Made by a program: the position numbers and the translations under genes. A stretch of 64,000 nt of DNA, from positions 248,001-312,000 of the forward strand of contig OX463813.1 in assembly GCA_949825045.1 (NCBI GenBank). The letters run 5' to 3'. Origin of the DNA: Argyresthia goedartella. Taxonomy: Eukaryota > Arthropoda > Insecta > Lepidoptera > Argyresthiidae. The notes beneath the pieces were generated by a model that was not told the origin of the DNA, did no database searches, and saw only the letters and a list, made by a program, of their open reading frames with translations. This document shows positions 34,767-43,825 of this stretch, piece after piece (position 1 is the stretch's first letter; the number at the start of each line of letters is the position of its first letter).

Positions 34767-35812
34767 TAGTTTTTTGAATTCTGACTTATCGCATTATTCC
34801 TGTCACTTGAACTTTGCCCTGCCTCTGTATCTCCTGAACCCCTCTGAAACCCTATTGCCTTGAAGCTAGGCTGAGGCTGTCTGCCTCTACCGCGAAAATA
34901 ACCGCGACCGCGCGTCCCAAATTCGTTTCGCCCCTTCGTTCCCGCGTTATAAGTATTCCTACGACTCACCGCGTTATAACGTAACGTATTTACCCGCATA
35001 GCTCGATATTGCCCACGCATGTAGCTATCCCGCCTTACATTATTCGTATCCATAGGTTCCGAACCATGTATCGCACTTAATTCCCCATCGACATTCCGTT
35101 CTAAACGCCGAAGGAATTCGACCGCATCCCGTATAGTCATAGCCTCCTTTCTAGCAAAAAACGCTACCTGAATATCACGCGGCAACTGTCTGAAAATCGT
35201 GTTGATTTTCTCCGTATCAGTAAACGGTATCGTAAGCTCATATATGCTATTCAATTGAGAGGCAAAGAATTCTTCCATACTTTGTCCTTTCTTAGAATCA
35301 AACTTCGCAGTTAGGAACCTTTGTTTAATTAATTCCTGTTCATTATCACCCCAGAATACCTCTCTGAAATCTTTTTCAAAATCCGAATAGGTTCGCCATG
35401 AGTCTCTGTATATGCTCATTCGAACTTTTGCAATTCCTACCAAACTATCCGTTGCCCATATCAAAGCCCTAGAACTATCTCCCGAGACTTTAATATAAGC
35501 CTTTAAATCTCTTAAGAAAATCATCGGATTTTCCGAATTCCGCCCATCGAATGTCGGCAACTTCTGTGTCATTTTCACAATGCATGATTGACGTTTTTCT
35601 ACCGATTGTTCAAACGTCTCTAGTTCCTGTCTGTCAGTCTGTCTGTCCGAAGTCCTACTAGTATTGCTCGTGCTGGAACCCCTTTCCAAACTGTCTAATC
35701 TTTTCACTATTTCAGATAACAATTGCGTCACCTGCCCTGACGCCATTTCACTTGTGTGTGAAAGTGAATTTTGTGCTACCCGACTACCGTTTTTCCTAGG
35801 CCGGCCGGCCAT
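34766..35812 (-). CDS. gag: Ty3/gypsy gag
   Basis: An intact 348-codon frame from ATG 35812 (MAGRPRKN) to TAG 34768-34766. The centre is a typical retrotransposon capsid: QKLPTFDGR, LRDLKAYIKV, FWGDNEQELIKQRFL, LNSIYELTIPF and FRQLPRDIQVAFF. The C-terminus lacks the CCHC zinc knuckle and is Arg/Gly-rich instead (RGRGYFRGRGR), so an RG-type region probably binds the RNA. It ends in a Ser/Asn-rich stretch where the slippery site lies. Pol follows in the -1 frame. Confidence 0.9.
   Translation of the reverse strand: MAGRPRKNGSRVAQNSLSHTSEMASGQVTQLLSEIVKRLDSLERGSSTSNTSRTSDRQTDRQELETFEQSVEKRQSCIVKMTQKLPTFDGRNSENPMIFLRDLKAYIKVSGDSSRALIWATDSLVGIAKVRMSIYRDSWRTYSDFEKDFREVFWGDNEQELIKQRFLTAKFDSKKGQSMEEFFASQLNSIYELTIPFTDTEKINTIFRQLPRDIQVAFFARKEAMTIRDAVEFLRRLERNVDGELSAIHGSEPMDTNNVRRDSYMRGQYRAMRVNTLRYNAVSRRNTYNAGTKGRNEFGTRGRGYFRGRGRQPQPSFKAIGFQRGSGDTEAGQSSSDRNNAISQNSKN
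34769..34775 (-). promoter_or_regulatory. -1 ribosomal frameshift heptamer A-AAA-AAC
   Basis: On the minus strand the gag frame reads tcA-AAA-AAC-TAG. This is the canonical X-XXY-YYZ slippery heptamer placed directly before the gag stop. Slipping back by one base continues as CTA-GTG-GAC into pol. The fit to the classical retroviral signal is exact. I did not fold the downstream RNA. Confidence 0.8.
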
Positions 35813-36007
35813 TATTCCTATTAAACCGCCGTAGCTCGTACAAAGAATTGTGAAAACAATGCCCCTTTTTTGCTTATTTCTTATTTACAAACTGAACTGT
35901 TTAAAATCGTTTCTACGTTGTGTTATTTTTAAAAGTAACGCGTTAGACCTTGATTCTTTTAGAATATCTAGGAATATCTAGGTATCAGACTATCTAGGAT
36001 ATCCTTC

Positions 36008-36020
36008 CGTCTCGGCACCA
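36008..36020 (-). other. Gypsy primer binding site
   Basis: On the minus strand TGGTGCCGAGACG begins six bases after the 5' LTR. It starts with the expected TGG complement of tRNA CCA. The tRNA species is not assigned. Confidence 0.7.
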
Positions 36021-36026
36021 AAAATC

Positions 36027-38247
36027 TGTACCGGCACCAGGCCAAGGTCGGAGCCGCCGCTATCAGTAGCTATGATCGTCTATTCTATCTATCCCAAAAT
36101 GAGAGGACCCGATTCGGCTGTAAGGTTTGTAAGTAAGAATGATAAGTCTGAATTTCTCGTTCGTCGAGAAATCCGTTAGGCGTACAATAGTCGAACGAAG
36201 TTTGGTTCAGGAAGTTACAGTTTCAAGTTAGACAGAGAAAGCATATATGTCCGCGAGCCGGTAATTCACATCAGTCAGCGGTGTATTGCGCCAGAACGAT
36301 CGTTGTTATATTTTATGTGATGGCACCATCTGGTTTTTGTATATATGAGCGCATTGGAACATCTTTTGTTTTAGTTTTAGTTTTAGTTTTAGTGATCGAT
36401 CACAGTTATAGTATAGATATCCGTCGTAGTTTTACGACGTGAGTACTCAATGATATTTCATGTGCTCGCTAGTAGCGGCTTGTGGTGGTTCCAATTATAT
36501 ATTTGGTTCACGGCAATAACGATCCGAAAAGACCGGTTTACACAATTGCAATTTGAGTTCCGAAATGGGTTCTGAACTAGCGGTTACCTCAAAAGGTCCG
36601 TAACGTTTTGAAACCTTCAACTCTGCGCAATTTGAGCTGGATGTTATCGAAACGCAAGCATTTTTGTTTTAGGATATCTAACCCACACCATAGCGAAGTG
36701 CATAGTTCGATAAATACCGAACTATGAATTCCACTAGCCGCAGCACGTCCTGGGCTGAGCCAAATCATATATACCGACTCAACTTACACATTAGACATCC
36801 AGCGAAATTTACATTTAACTTAAAAATGCAACTTGAATCCAATCTGACCCAAGGCAATGCAAAACACCTACCCGGACCTAAACAATGAACTTTAGACTGT
36901 AAATTGATCTCTTCGCGCGTCCCCGATAACACTCAAATGTCAAAATATCAACAGGATATGTTATCTGTGTTGACACCGGTTTAACTTTGTTCTGAATTTG
37001 TTATTTCCATCCGCGGAACCTCATCGATCAAACAGTCTCCCTATGCCCTGCCAACCTAGGTTTAGCCGCAACTAAACTCCTGTCTAGCCTAGTCTAAAAA
37101 CCTAGTGTTATACCACGTCCATTGTCGACGCCACTCGAAAATGGTTGAGTTTGATTTGAATGTGCTTGAATGTTTAACGACTGTGTGTGTGGGAATTACA
37201 AAACTCGCTATTCGAAAGGAATGAGGAGAGGATTAGCCCGCGAATATCCTAAGAGCCAATCCAGGAACCCTATGGTGAAGGAAAAGGAATTTAGGGTCGC
37301 TCCAAGCCCAGACTCAGACTCAGATAAATTGACTTAAAAGTTCTTTCCTAACGACCCAAGGATAGTTTTGGAATTAGGGGTAGGTTGATATAAAGGTAGG
37401 AACCGAGGTATATCTCGGCGCTTCAGACACTCACGAAAACCCACTGAAACTTCGCAATCACCAATTCGTATAGTTCTGACGCGTAACACGGCAGACAAAA
37501 CTGTTTAGAACTCGTGAAGACGACTGTCACAGTAGCTAGACGCTGAGACTGAATCCCCTCCCCTCTCAAACTCTGGTATTTATACGCCTCACATGTCTGA
37601 AAAAATGGCGTCCTTTGCGAATACGCTCTGCCCAAGCGAAGCTTCTTATCACTAACTACACAGGGTCCAATTTCAACCATGCCATGCAGATCCGCCGTTC
37701 TACAAATTGTGTGTACGCATATTCACTATGATCAACCGTAGGTTATCACTCAAATCATTTGGTACTGCCGATACACAGAATCTGTTGATCGCTGACCAAT
37801 AAAAGCTTGTTGCGATTAATTAAGCATACCCGACCGCTAGCTGCGCGTAGCAAAGACCTACCAGAATGATATTCAAACCAGCGGTGTCAGACCCTCCATC
37901 TCATACCTCAATCGCAATTGTATATTTGCAATCTACATAATAGCTTTCTCCGTATCGTTCCATAATAACCTTTCATTATTTAGTTATTCATAATTTTATT
38001 CAACGCGCAGCCAAATCGGCTCTGATCTCTACACATCTCGCAGGAATGCGACAAAAAAACTTGACCTGAACTGAAATTCCACGAATGAACCCACGCGTCT
38101 TTTTTTTGCGAACTTTGCCAGTAAGCAACGCAAAACCCCCAAACGTTATCTGAACCGATTCTCGTATTCAAAACAGCGCGGCGTTGGGCTAGCTCTCTAT
38201 CACGCAGAATGAAGTATCAAATGTACCGAATCTCGTGTACCATTACA
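36027..38247 (-). repeat. Gypsy 5' LTR (right copy)
   Basis: It is 2,221 bp, minus strand TGTAATGG to CCGGTACA. The unusual length gives about 1.5 kb of R plus U5 downstream of the predicted start site. It contains a 7-bp hairpin (CGTCGTA with TACGACG, 36422-36439) and a triple TTTTAG repeat (36370-36392) that varies between the two LTRs. Confidence 0.93.
37548..37584 (-). promoter_or_regulatory. LTR core promoter: TATA box and insect initiator
   Basis: On the minus strand TATAAATA (37584-37577) lies 34 bases before the A of TCAGT (37552-37548), the classical arthropod initiator. The same pair is in the other LTR. This would start the genomic RNA at about 37550. Confidence 0.65.
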
Positions 38248-39634
38248 GCGTGGAATTTTCATTGTCTTTCGGCAGATATTCCCTCTTTTCTATGCATATA
38301 TTATGCAATATTGCAGTACTAACAATGATAGGCTGTACATTTTTTAAAGCCACCCTTAATTGTGAGCCTATGCAGGGAAACCTTCTCTTCCACACTCCAA
38401 ATGCTCTTTCCACCACATTTCTTGTTCTTATTTGGCTCTCATTGTAGAGTCTCTCAGCTGCAGTTTGGGGATCAGCCAGTGGTGTTAACAGATATTTTTT
38501 TAGGGCATATCCGCGGTCTCCCATAAGGCAGCAGTTACCTAGCTGTTGAGTTTCCATAACATCTTTCACCCTGCTGTTGTTAAATATAGTGCTGTCATGC
38601 ACTGAGCCCGGCCACCTTGCAACTAAATCTCTTATTCGTAGTTCGGCATCAACAACTGCCTGGGTGTTTATGGAGAAGGTATCCTTCCTATTTCTATAGA
38701 GCTCTGCATTATCACCCCCTGAAACAAAACCAACATCTAGCTTAATGAATTGTAGGATGTGATGTTATACTTACATATAAATTAATGCATGAGAATTTTA
38801 TTACCGGGACTGAGGATGCGAATATGAGTGCAGTCAATTGCACCGACGACACTGGGAAACTTTGAAATTTTATAGAAATTTTCCACTACTTCTTTAACCT
38901 CTTCTGCTGTACGTGGCATTGCAATAAAATATTTCTGCTTATTGCATATTGTTCTGGAGACACAGTGGATGATTTTACACGCAGCAGATTTGGACATTCC
39001 GAAGAGATCTCCAGAGCATTGTTGCATAGTTCCTGTGGCGTAGAACCGCAATGTGAGGAGTATTTGCTCAAGGGGTGTGATGGCATTATTCCTGGAATAA
39101 AAACTCATTTTAGAAATTTTGAATCAAGTATCTAGCAGCAAAAAGGGCAATTTTAGGAAGGAAGCTATGTTCATACCTGAGGGTGGGCGTTTTAAGATCA
39201 CTCCCAATTTCAGTAACAATCCAGAGCACTGTTTCCTTCGATAGGCGGTAACGTTGACAAAAATCTACATCATCCCAGGTTTCTAACGGCGGATGGCGTG
39301 GCCTAAATATTTTTGGTCTTCTCATTAACACATATTCTAATATAATATCATCGTCTTCTTCTTCTGAAGAACTTTCGACATCAAAGTATCTTATTATGTT
39401 TAAATTCATCACTAGATGCCACGATTATCATATCTTGATTTCTTCTGTGACAATGACAAACAGCTGTTACCAAACAAATAACCAGCGGCCATCTTGTTTA
39501 ACCCACCGATTCTGAGTAGTTAACTTTTTTGACTAATGGTTCGATATTTGACCATTAGTTACTCTAACCACGGGTCAAAAAATGCATTTTGCTGATATTT
39601 AACTAATAGTTATGATATTTGACCAATAGTTGAG

Positions 39635-39660
39635 TTAACTACGGATCAAAAAACTGGCCC
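39635..39660 (-). repeat. Harbinger right terminal inverted repeat
   Basis: 26 bp, the exact complement of the left end, followed by TAA at 39661-39663. Confidence 0.95.
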
Positions 39661-39663
39661 TAA

Positions 39664-40750
39664 GGGACATTTTAGCATAGTCTTGTTTGCATTATGCGAT
39701 AGTTAACTTAAACTTTCGATATTTTAATGTTGGACATTATGGGATTGCGCTTGCAACTTGCGTGCAAATGAGCTGACTTGAGTGTTGTGCGTAAAGTTTA
39801 AACCTGCAACTTGTATGCAAGTCATTGGCATAGTGTAAACGCGGCTTTATGCCCGGCGTTTCTTATATCAAAGGTTTGTGCTGTCAACAAACACTGAAAA
39901 ATGTTTGGGTTACTCTAATACAATGATTACCTTGTGTTAAGTGGCACATTTAAGTTTTAGATTTATGGGCCTCACTATTACTTTATTTATGGTGTAGGTT
40001 CTTTGTGTCCCGGATCGCTTCATTTGAAATTAAGATTTTGTTGTGAAAGCATCACATATAGCATCATGTATTGGTGAGTAATATTTATTACTTATGTGAT
40101 TATTTTTATTTAATTATGTTCCTAAAACCATAGAAAATATTTTTATAATGAGCCAGATTCTAGTAGATTTGATTCGTCATATGCAGAGTGTTTGCAGCTT
40201 TACTTACGGAGCGACATTTTTTGGGGATTAGAGGGGTTTGGGGTTTGTGGTGTTGTAAACAGTTAGAATGGACATGAACTAAATATGGTTTTTATAGTGG
40301 TGTGGTGTCACTGTTTCTCATTCCCACGACACAGGCCAGAAGCAAGTGAATGTGTGTGCCTGTATGATGTTTAAATGTGAGCTTAAAAGTGCTACTCAAT
40401 CCTTTAAATAAAACTGGAGTAAAGTTACTACTACTCATAGTCTAGGTTTTGTCTAGCAGAATAAAAAAATATAAACACTCAACTAAAATTAAAACATTTT
40501 ATGGTTTTATAATTTGCACGGTAATTGTAAGATTTGGGCAAAACAAAGCAAACAGAAGAGAAGGAAATAATGACGTATGAAAAACAATTTAAATGCGATC
40601 CATTAGACTTATGTTGTTGTGTTTTGCAGGAAGTGTCTTTGCTGCTTGGCGCCCCCTCTTCCGCCAGAGCCGACGCCGCCGCCATGCCCCCCCGTAAGGT
40701 AAGAGGCGTGACTCAATATTATTTTTATTCATCAATCAATCATATCAATT
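39664..40750. other. Gap with a repeat-like flank and a possible isolated exon
   Basis: 39720-39840 repeats words such as CTTGCAACTTGCGTGCAA and ACCTGCAACTTGTATGCAAG that also occur left of the Harbinger (23260-23340). The transposon therefore probably landed inside an older repeat. A GC-rich stretch at about 40630-40696, between a TTTGCAG acceptor and a GTAAG donor, could be an exon (frame VSLLLGAPSSARADAAAMPPR). I cannot connect it to any gene. Confidence 0.4.
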
Positions 40751-41778
40751 TTGAAATATTTTAGAAATTACAACACCCCTGACTTAGACTTAGAGGTAGA
40801 CTTCAGTGGTCAGATTTGCTCCACTGTATCAGATGCAAAATTCTTAGGAATCTACTGCGACGAACACATGAACTGGAAAAAACACATACAGTACCTGGAG
40901 AGTAAACTAAGTAGATTCTGTTACGCCTTGAGGTCTCTATCGAAAATGTCAACCTTAAGAGCTACCACCCAAGCGTACTACGCTTTTTTCCAGTCCAGGG
41001 TGCTCTATGGGCTGGCAATATGGGGGAATTGCGCAGAAATTAAAAACATATTTCTTCTACAAAAAAGATGTGTAAGAATAATGGACGGGCACAAATCTAG
41101 CAGAGACTCATGTAGAGACTCATTTGTTAAATTGAAAATACCTACAATTACTGCCTTGTATATCATTGAACTGTGTAAAGTGATAAAACGACATCCATCG
41201 AGGTTCCCTGTAAGGCCACAGGGTACAAGCAGTCGTCTCAATGAGCGGTGTAAATATGATCTAGAGGTGCCAGCTGGTGCTGTCGGACGACAGCATATTC
41301 GAGGTGCACGAGGATGGTTGCCATGTTCGAGGAGTGTTCAATAAACAAACTTCCCGACGACATAAAGAAGACACTCCCTAACTTTAGTTTCATAAATAAC
41401 CTTAGACGTATTCTGACAAATGTGCGTCCATATGACTTAAATGAATTCTTTAACTTTAAATTTGAACATAATGTGTAGTGTGTAATAATAGTGAGATAAT
41501 ATTGCTATCTTAATAACTGAATTATTATAATTGTGTACCTTATGACATTAAGTAAATTGTATTATTGTATTATAAATGATAATAATGATTAATAAGTCTA
41601 CTTACCTAAGACATTGAGTGAAATCTTAGTTACCTAATATGAATTATTGTGCATAAATTTGTATAAGTACATTGCTACACCTTAGGGTAAAATGACATGA
41701 ACAATTACTATACCTATTATTAAGACCTTAATAACATGACATTTATGGCAATAAATATATTGATTGATTGATTGATTG
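40751..41778 (+). pseudogene. Non-LTR retrotransposon 3' end (jockey/CR1-like)
   Basis: Encodes the thumb and C-terminal part of a LINE reverse transcriptase: KFLGIYCDEHMNWKKHI, KLSRFCYALRSLSKM, YYAFFQSRVLYGLAIWGN, FLLQKRCVRIM. A frameshift near 41275-41340 precedes the last part (KLPDDIKK ... PYDLNEFFNFKFEHNV), which stops at 41479. An AT-rich 3' UTR follows and ends in a (TTGA)n tail at 41758-41777. That tail marks the element's true 3' end, and the copy is 5'-truncated as usual for LINEs. Confidence 0.82.
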
Positions 41779-41781
41779 GTT

Positions 41782-42042
41782 CCAGATCAAGACGATCAGA
41801 AACCATATTTTAACTGTAGATTAGAGTTATCACTAGAGAAGGGTTGTATTTTGAGAGGACATAAAATAGTTCTTCCAAAAATATATGGTGAGAGATTATT
41901 GACCGAACCACACGAACCACATTTTGGTGTCGCCAGAACGAAAACCGAGGCATGAAAGCGCATGCAGTGGCCTAACATAGATAGGTATATTGGGGTAAAG
42001 ATAGGTTCATGCAGTGTGTGTGCTACGCTGCTATCAGCCCCG
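41782..42042 (+). pseudogene. Ty3/gypsy integrase zinc-domain fragment
   Basis: Translated in one frame, the segment gives LEKGCILRGHKIVLPKIYGERLLTE, HEPHFGVARTKTEA, a stop, then MQWPNIDRYIGVKIGSCSVCATL. This is the HHCC zinc-binding region of a gypsy integrase, with H-x3-H and C-x2-C. It abuts the LINE tail on the left. Nothing else of that element is present. Confidence 0.75.
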
Positions 42043-42066
42043 CTCCGCGCGCCGCTCGCGGAGCGG
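42040..42066. repeat. GC-rich perfect hairpin, 10-bp stem
   Basis: CCGCTCCGCG (42040-42049) pairs with CGCGGAGCGG (42057-42066) around a 7-base loop. It directly follows the integrase fragment. Role unknown. Confidence 0.8.
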
Positions 42067-42310
42067 CTTCTGCCTTATTGAAAACGTTTACACTGATGAA
42101 GTCATCTAGACATGTCATTGAAGAAAGAAACACCTTTAGATTAGGCTGTACGGCTCTGAGGACCTTGCCTTCCCGCTAGGGTAAAACGTGAAAAATAATA
42201 ATAAATTGTAGGGTACTTTGTGTACAAAGTAAAGTAGGTACACTTACTTTCTATTCTAGAGTGACGCGTTACCTAACCCGAATTTGAAAGTAATTTTATA
42301 ATAAAATTAT

Positions 42311-42311
42311 C

Positions 42312-42396
<85 letters not shown>

Positions 42397-42397
42397 A
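42311..42397. repeat. TA dinucleotide microsatellite
   Basis: About 85 bases of almost pure TA with one AAA interruption near 42321. The open frame through it is meaningless. Confidence 0.95.
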
Positions 42398-42882
42398 ATC
42401 AATAAAAAAAATATTGAATAAGGAAGATTCACCGAAAAGTGTACAACGAGATCCCCTCGCGATCATCTTCAATACCGTTGAAAGTAGACTTCGATAGGTA
42501 CTAAAAATGTCATCAGGTGAGTAATTTCTCCTTGCTATGAATTCAATCATAAATTAAAATCATATCCCTGTTATACGTCGCGCTACACGTTATTAGCGGT
42601 GGCCTTGAATGAGCAGTAGCCACTTTTCAATACCTGTACACGTGCGCAGTAATTCCCGCCAACCCGTTGCGCGACTTTTTCACCAACAATCCCTATATTT
42701 TGGGGGACACTTATCCCATATTAAGGGCTATCTAGCAGTTGTTTCGCTTTCACCAACGTTTATGTGTCACCTACGCTGCTTGGGGTCCCCCTAAATTTAG
42801 GAGGCCGAATATCGAGCCCCTGGCGCTAAGTGACGTTTCCTTGGCTGTTAAAAAGTTGCAATTTGTTTATTTCTTCGATACA

Positions 42883-43026
42883 ATGGACAATCTTATGGAT
42901 TTTATTGATGACTTTTTTTTCGCTAAGTTCGACGATATAGATTTTGTAAGACGTTTTAGGTTATCTAAACAGACTGCTCTTTTTTTATTGACCAAAATTG
43001 AAATGCTTTTGCGTCACGCCTCTTAA
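42883..43026 (+). pseudogene. Possible Harbinger-like transposase N-terminal exon
   Basis: Starts at ATG 42883 and reads FDDIDFVRRFRLSKQTALFLLTKIE, which parallels WDDVDFCQRYRLSKETVLWIVTEIG in the 39-kb transposase. This suggests a second, diverged Harbinger-type gene reduced to its helix-turn-helix-like start. It stops at 43026 and I find no catalytic exon downstream. Confidence 0.45.
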
Positions 43027-43029
43027 AAT

Positions 43030-43300
43030 ATTTCAAAATTGAAATGCTTTTGAAATATAATGAAATTCAGTGCTTTAGAGGCGCTTTCAGCAGGCTGAAA
43101 AGTCATTTCAGGCCGTTTCAGAAGTTGCTCTATCACATATCTAAAGATCGAAATTTCACCCAAGTTGCCGTCGTTTTCAGGCGCCTGAAACATGTTTTCA
43201 GTCCGTTTCAGGGCACCCTCTATCAGATGACGCCATAACCTGAAAACCCGTTTTCAGGCGTTTTCGGGACCCCTTATGGGCCTCTGAAGCACAAATCGTT
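43030..43300. repeat. Low-complexity TTTCAG-rich repeat region
   Basis: Variants of TTTCAGGCCGTTTCAG and its partial complement CTGAAA recur at least eight times. They form many small imperfect hairpins. No gene is seen. Confidence 0.5.
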
Positions 43301-43322
43301 ATATGGCGAAATATCCGGTAGG

Positions 43323-43480
43323 AGTGACAGAGATAGCACTACTAGAAAGAGATGGCTATACTCGGAACATTCGAGAAGTGTGTGACAGAGATAGCACTAC
43401 TAGAAAGAGATAGCTATATTCGGAACATTCGAGAAGGGAGTGACAGAGAGAGTGCACCATTAGAGAGAGACATATATGGT
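43323..43480 (+). repeat. Tandem repeat, about 58-bp unit, two full copies and one partial
   Basis: Units begin GTGACAGAGATAGCACTAC near 43324 and 43382, with a diverged third from about 43440. Each full unit ends in GGAACATTCGAGAAG, a heat-shock element. Confidence 0.8.
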
Positions 43481-43825
43481 CTCGAATGTTCTCGGCCCGC
43501 ACGCTGGTCCTTACTAGAATATTCCCGATATGTGTGGACAATGAGTCCAGAGCGGCTCCGCGGGATATAAAAGGCGCCGACGGCCGGCGCGAGTTAATTA
43601 CATTTTAACTGCGATCGAGTGCTAGTACAAGGATAATCGGAGAGAAAGACTCTTCGTGTGAATAGTGAGTGCATAATTAGTGAAATAGTGTGTGTGTTTT
43701 AATTAGTGGATTTTAAGTACAGTTCGTGTGAATTGTAAGTGCGTAATGTGGGTAATAAAGTGAGTGTTTTATTTAGTGGATTAATTCGTGTTTTTCTATC
43801 AAATACGAACCCCACGCTCGTAACA
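43364..43825 (+). promoter_or_regulatory. Heat-shock-promoter-like module, possibly a solo LTR
   Basis: Two perfect three-part heat-shock elements (GAAnnTTCnnGAA) lie at 43364-43378 and 43422-43436. A reversed, partly matching one lies at 43481-43494 and a two-part one (GAAtaTTC) at 43516-43525. A TATAAAA box follows at 43566-43572 and a polyadenylation signal AATAAA at 43754-43759, before GT-rich sequence. A promoter and a poly(A) signal within about 190 bp are typical of an LTR. The segment ends CTCGTAACA at 43825, a plausible LTR tip, and TGTTA at 42569 is a possible partner tip, without target duplication. HSF binding is inferred from the sequence alone. Confidence 0.6.

Larger units (their letters stand above)
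28692..38247 (-). mobile_element. Young full-length Ty3/gypsy LTR retrotransposon
   Basis: Two LTRs of 2,216 and 2,221 bp (28692-30907 and 36027-38247) enclose intact gag and pol on the minus strand, so the right LTR is the 5' one. The LTRs differ by only a few substitutions, one 6-bp TTTTAG repeat unit and one T in a homopolymer, meaning a recent insertion. A primer site lies beside the 5' LTR and a purine tract (GGGAGGGGG, minus strand, 30909-30919) beside the 3' LTR. It interrupts the last coding exon of the Harbinger transposase. No matching target duplication is visible (GAAGT on the left, GCGTG on the right). Confidence 0.93.
25659..39409 (-). pseudogene. PIF/Harbinger DDE transposase (HARBI1-like), split by two insertions
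   Basis: Read on the minus strand: exon 1 is 39409-39177, exon 2 is 39091-38805 and exon 3 starts at 38718, all with GT/AG borders in matching phase. The protein has an acidic N-terminus, helix-turn-helix-like YRLSKETVLWI and TGTMQQCSGDLFGMSKS, then the DDE_4 nuclease: GAIDCTHI (first D), PGSVHDST (second D) and VVERAFGVWKRRF (E). All three catalytic residues are present. The coding sequence is cut at 38248 by the gypsy element. The frame resumes on 28691-28646 (LHLPIEEHLDFPETV), is cut again by the 2.9-kb element, and resumes at 25733 to stop at 25659. Apart from the insertions I see no stop codon. The host copy was therefore apparently intact when it was hit. Confidence 0.88.
23514..39660. 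mobile_element. PIF/Harbinger DNA transposon carrying two nested insertions
   Basis: The terminal inverted repeats are 26 of 26 identical (23514-23539 and 39635-39660; GGGCCAGTTTTTTGATCC is the first part). They are flanked by TAA on both sides (23511-23513 and 39661-39663), the 3-bp TWA-type duplication typical of this superfamily. Inside are a plus-strand Myb/SANT-like gene and a minus-strand DDE transposase gene, ending tail to tail near 25.4-25.7 kb. Subterminal repeats of AGTTAA-type words occur at both ends. Removing the two insertions (25734-28638 and 28692-38247) leaves an element of about 3.7 kb, a normal size for an autonomous Harbinger. Confidence 0.95.

Noticed and set aside
42311..42550. 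79-codon frame rich in Ile-Tyr
   Set aside because: It is an artefact of the TA microsatellite.
43323..43480. CRISPR-like array
   Set aside because: The units are contiguous tandem repeats without unique spacers, and the DNA is animal.
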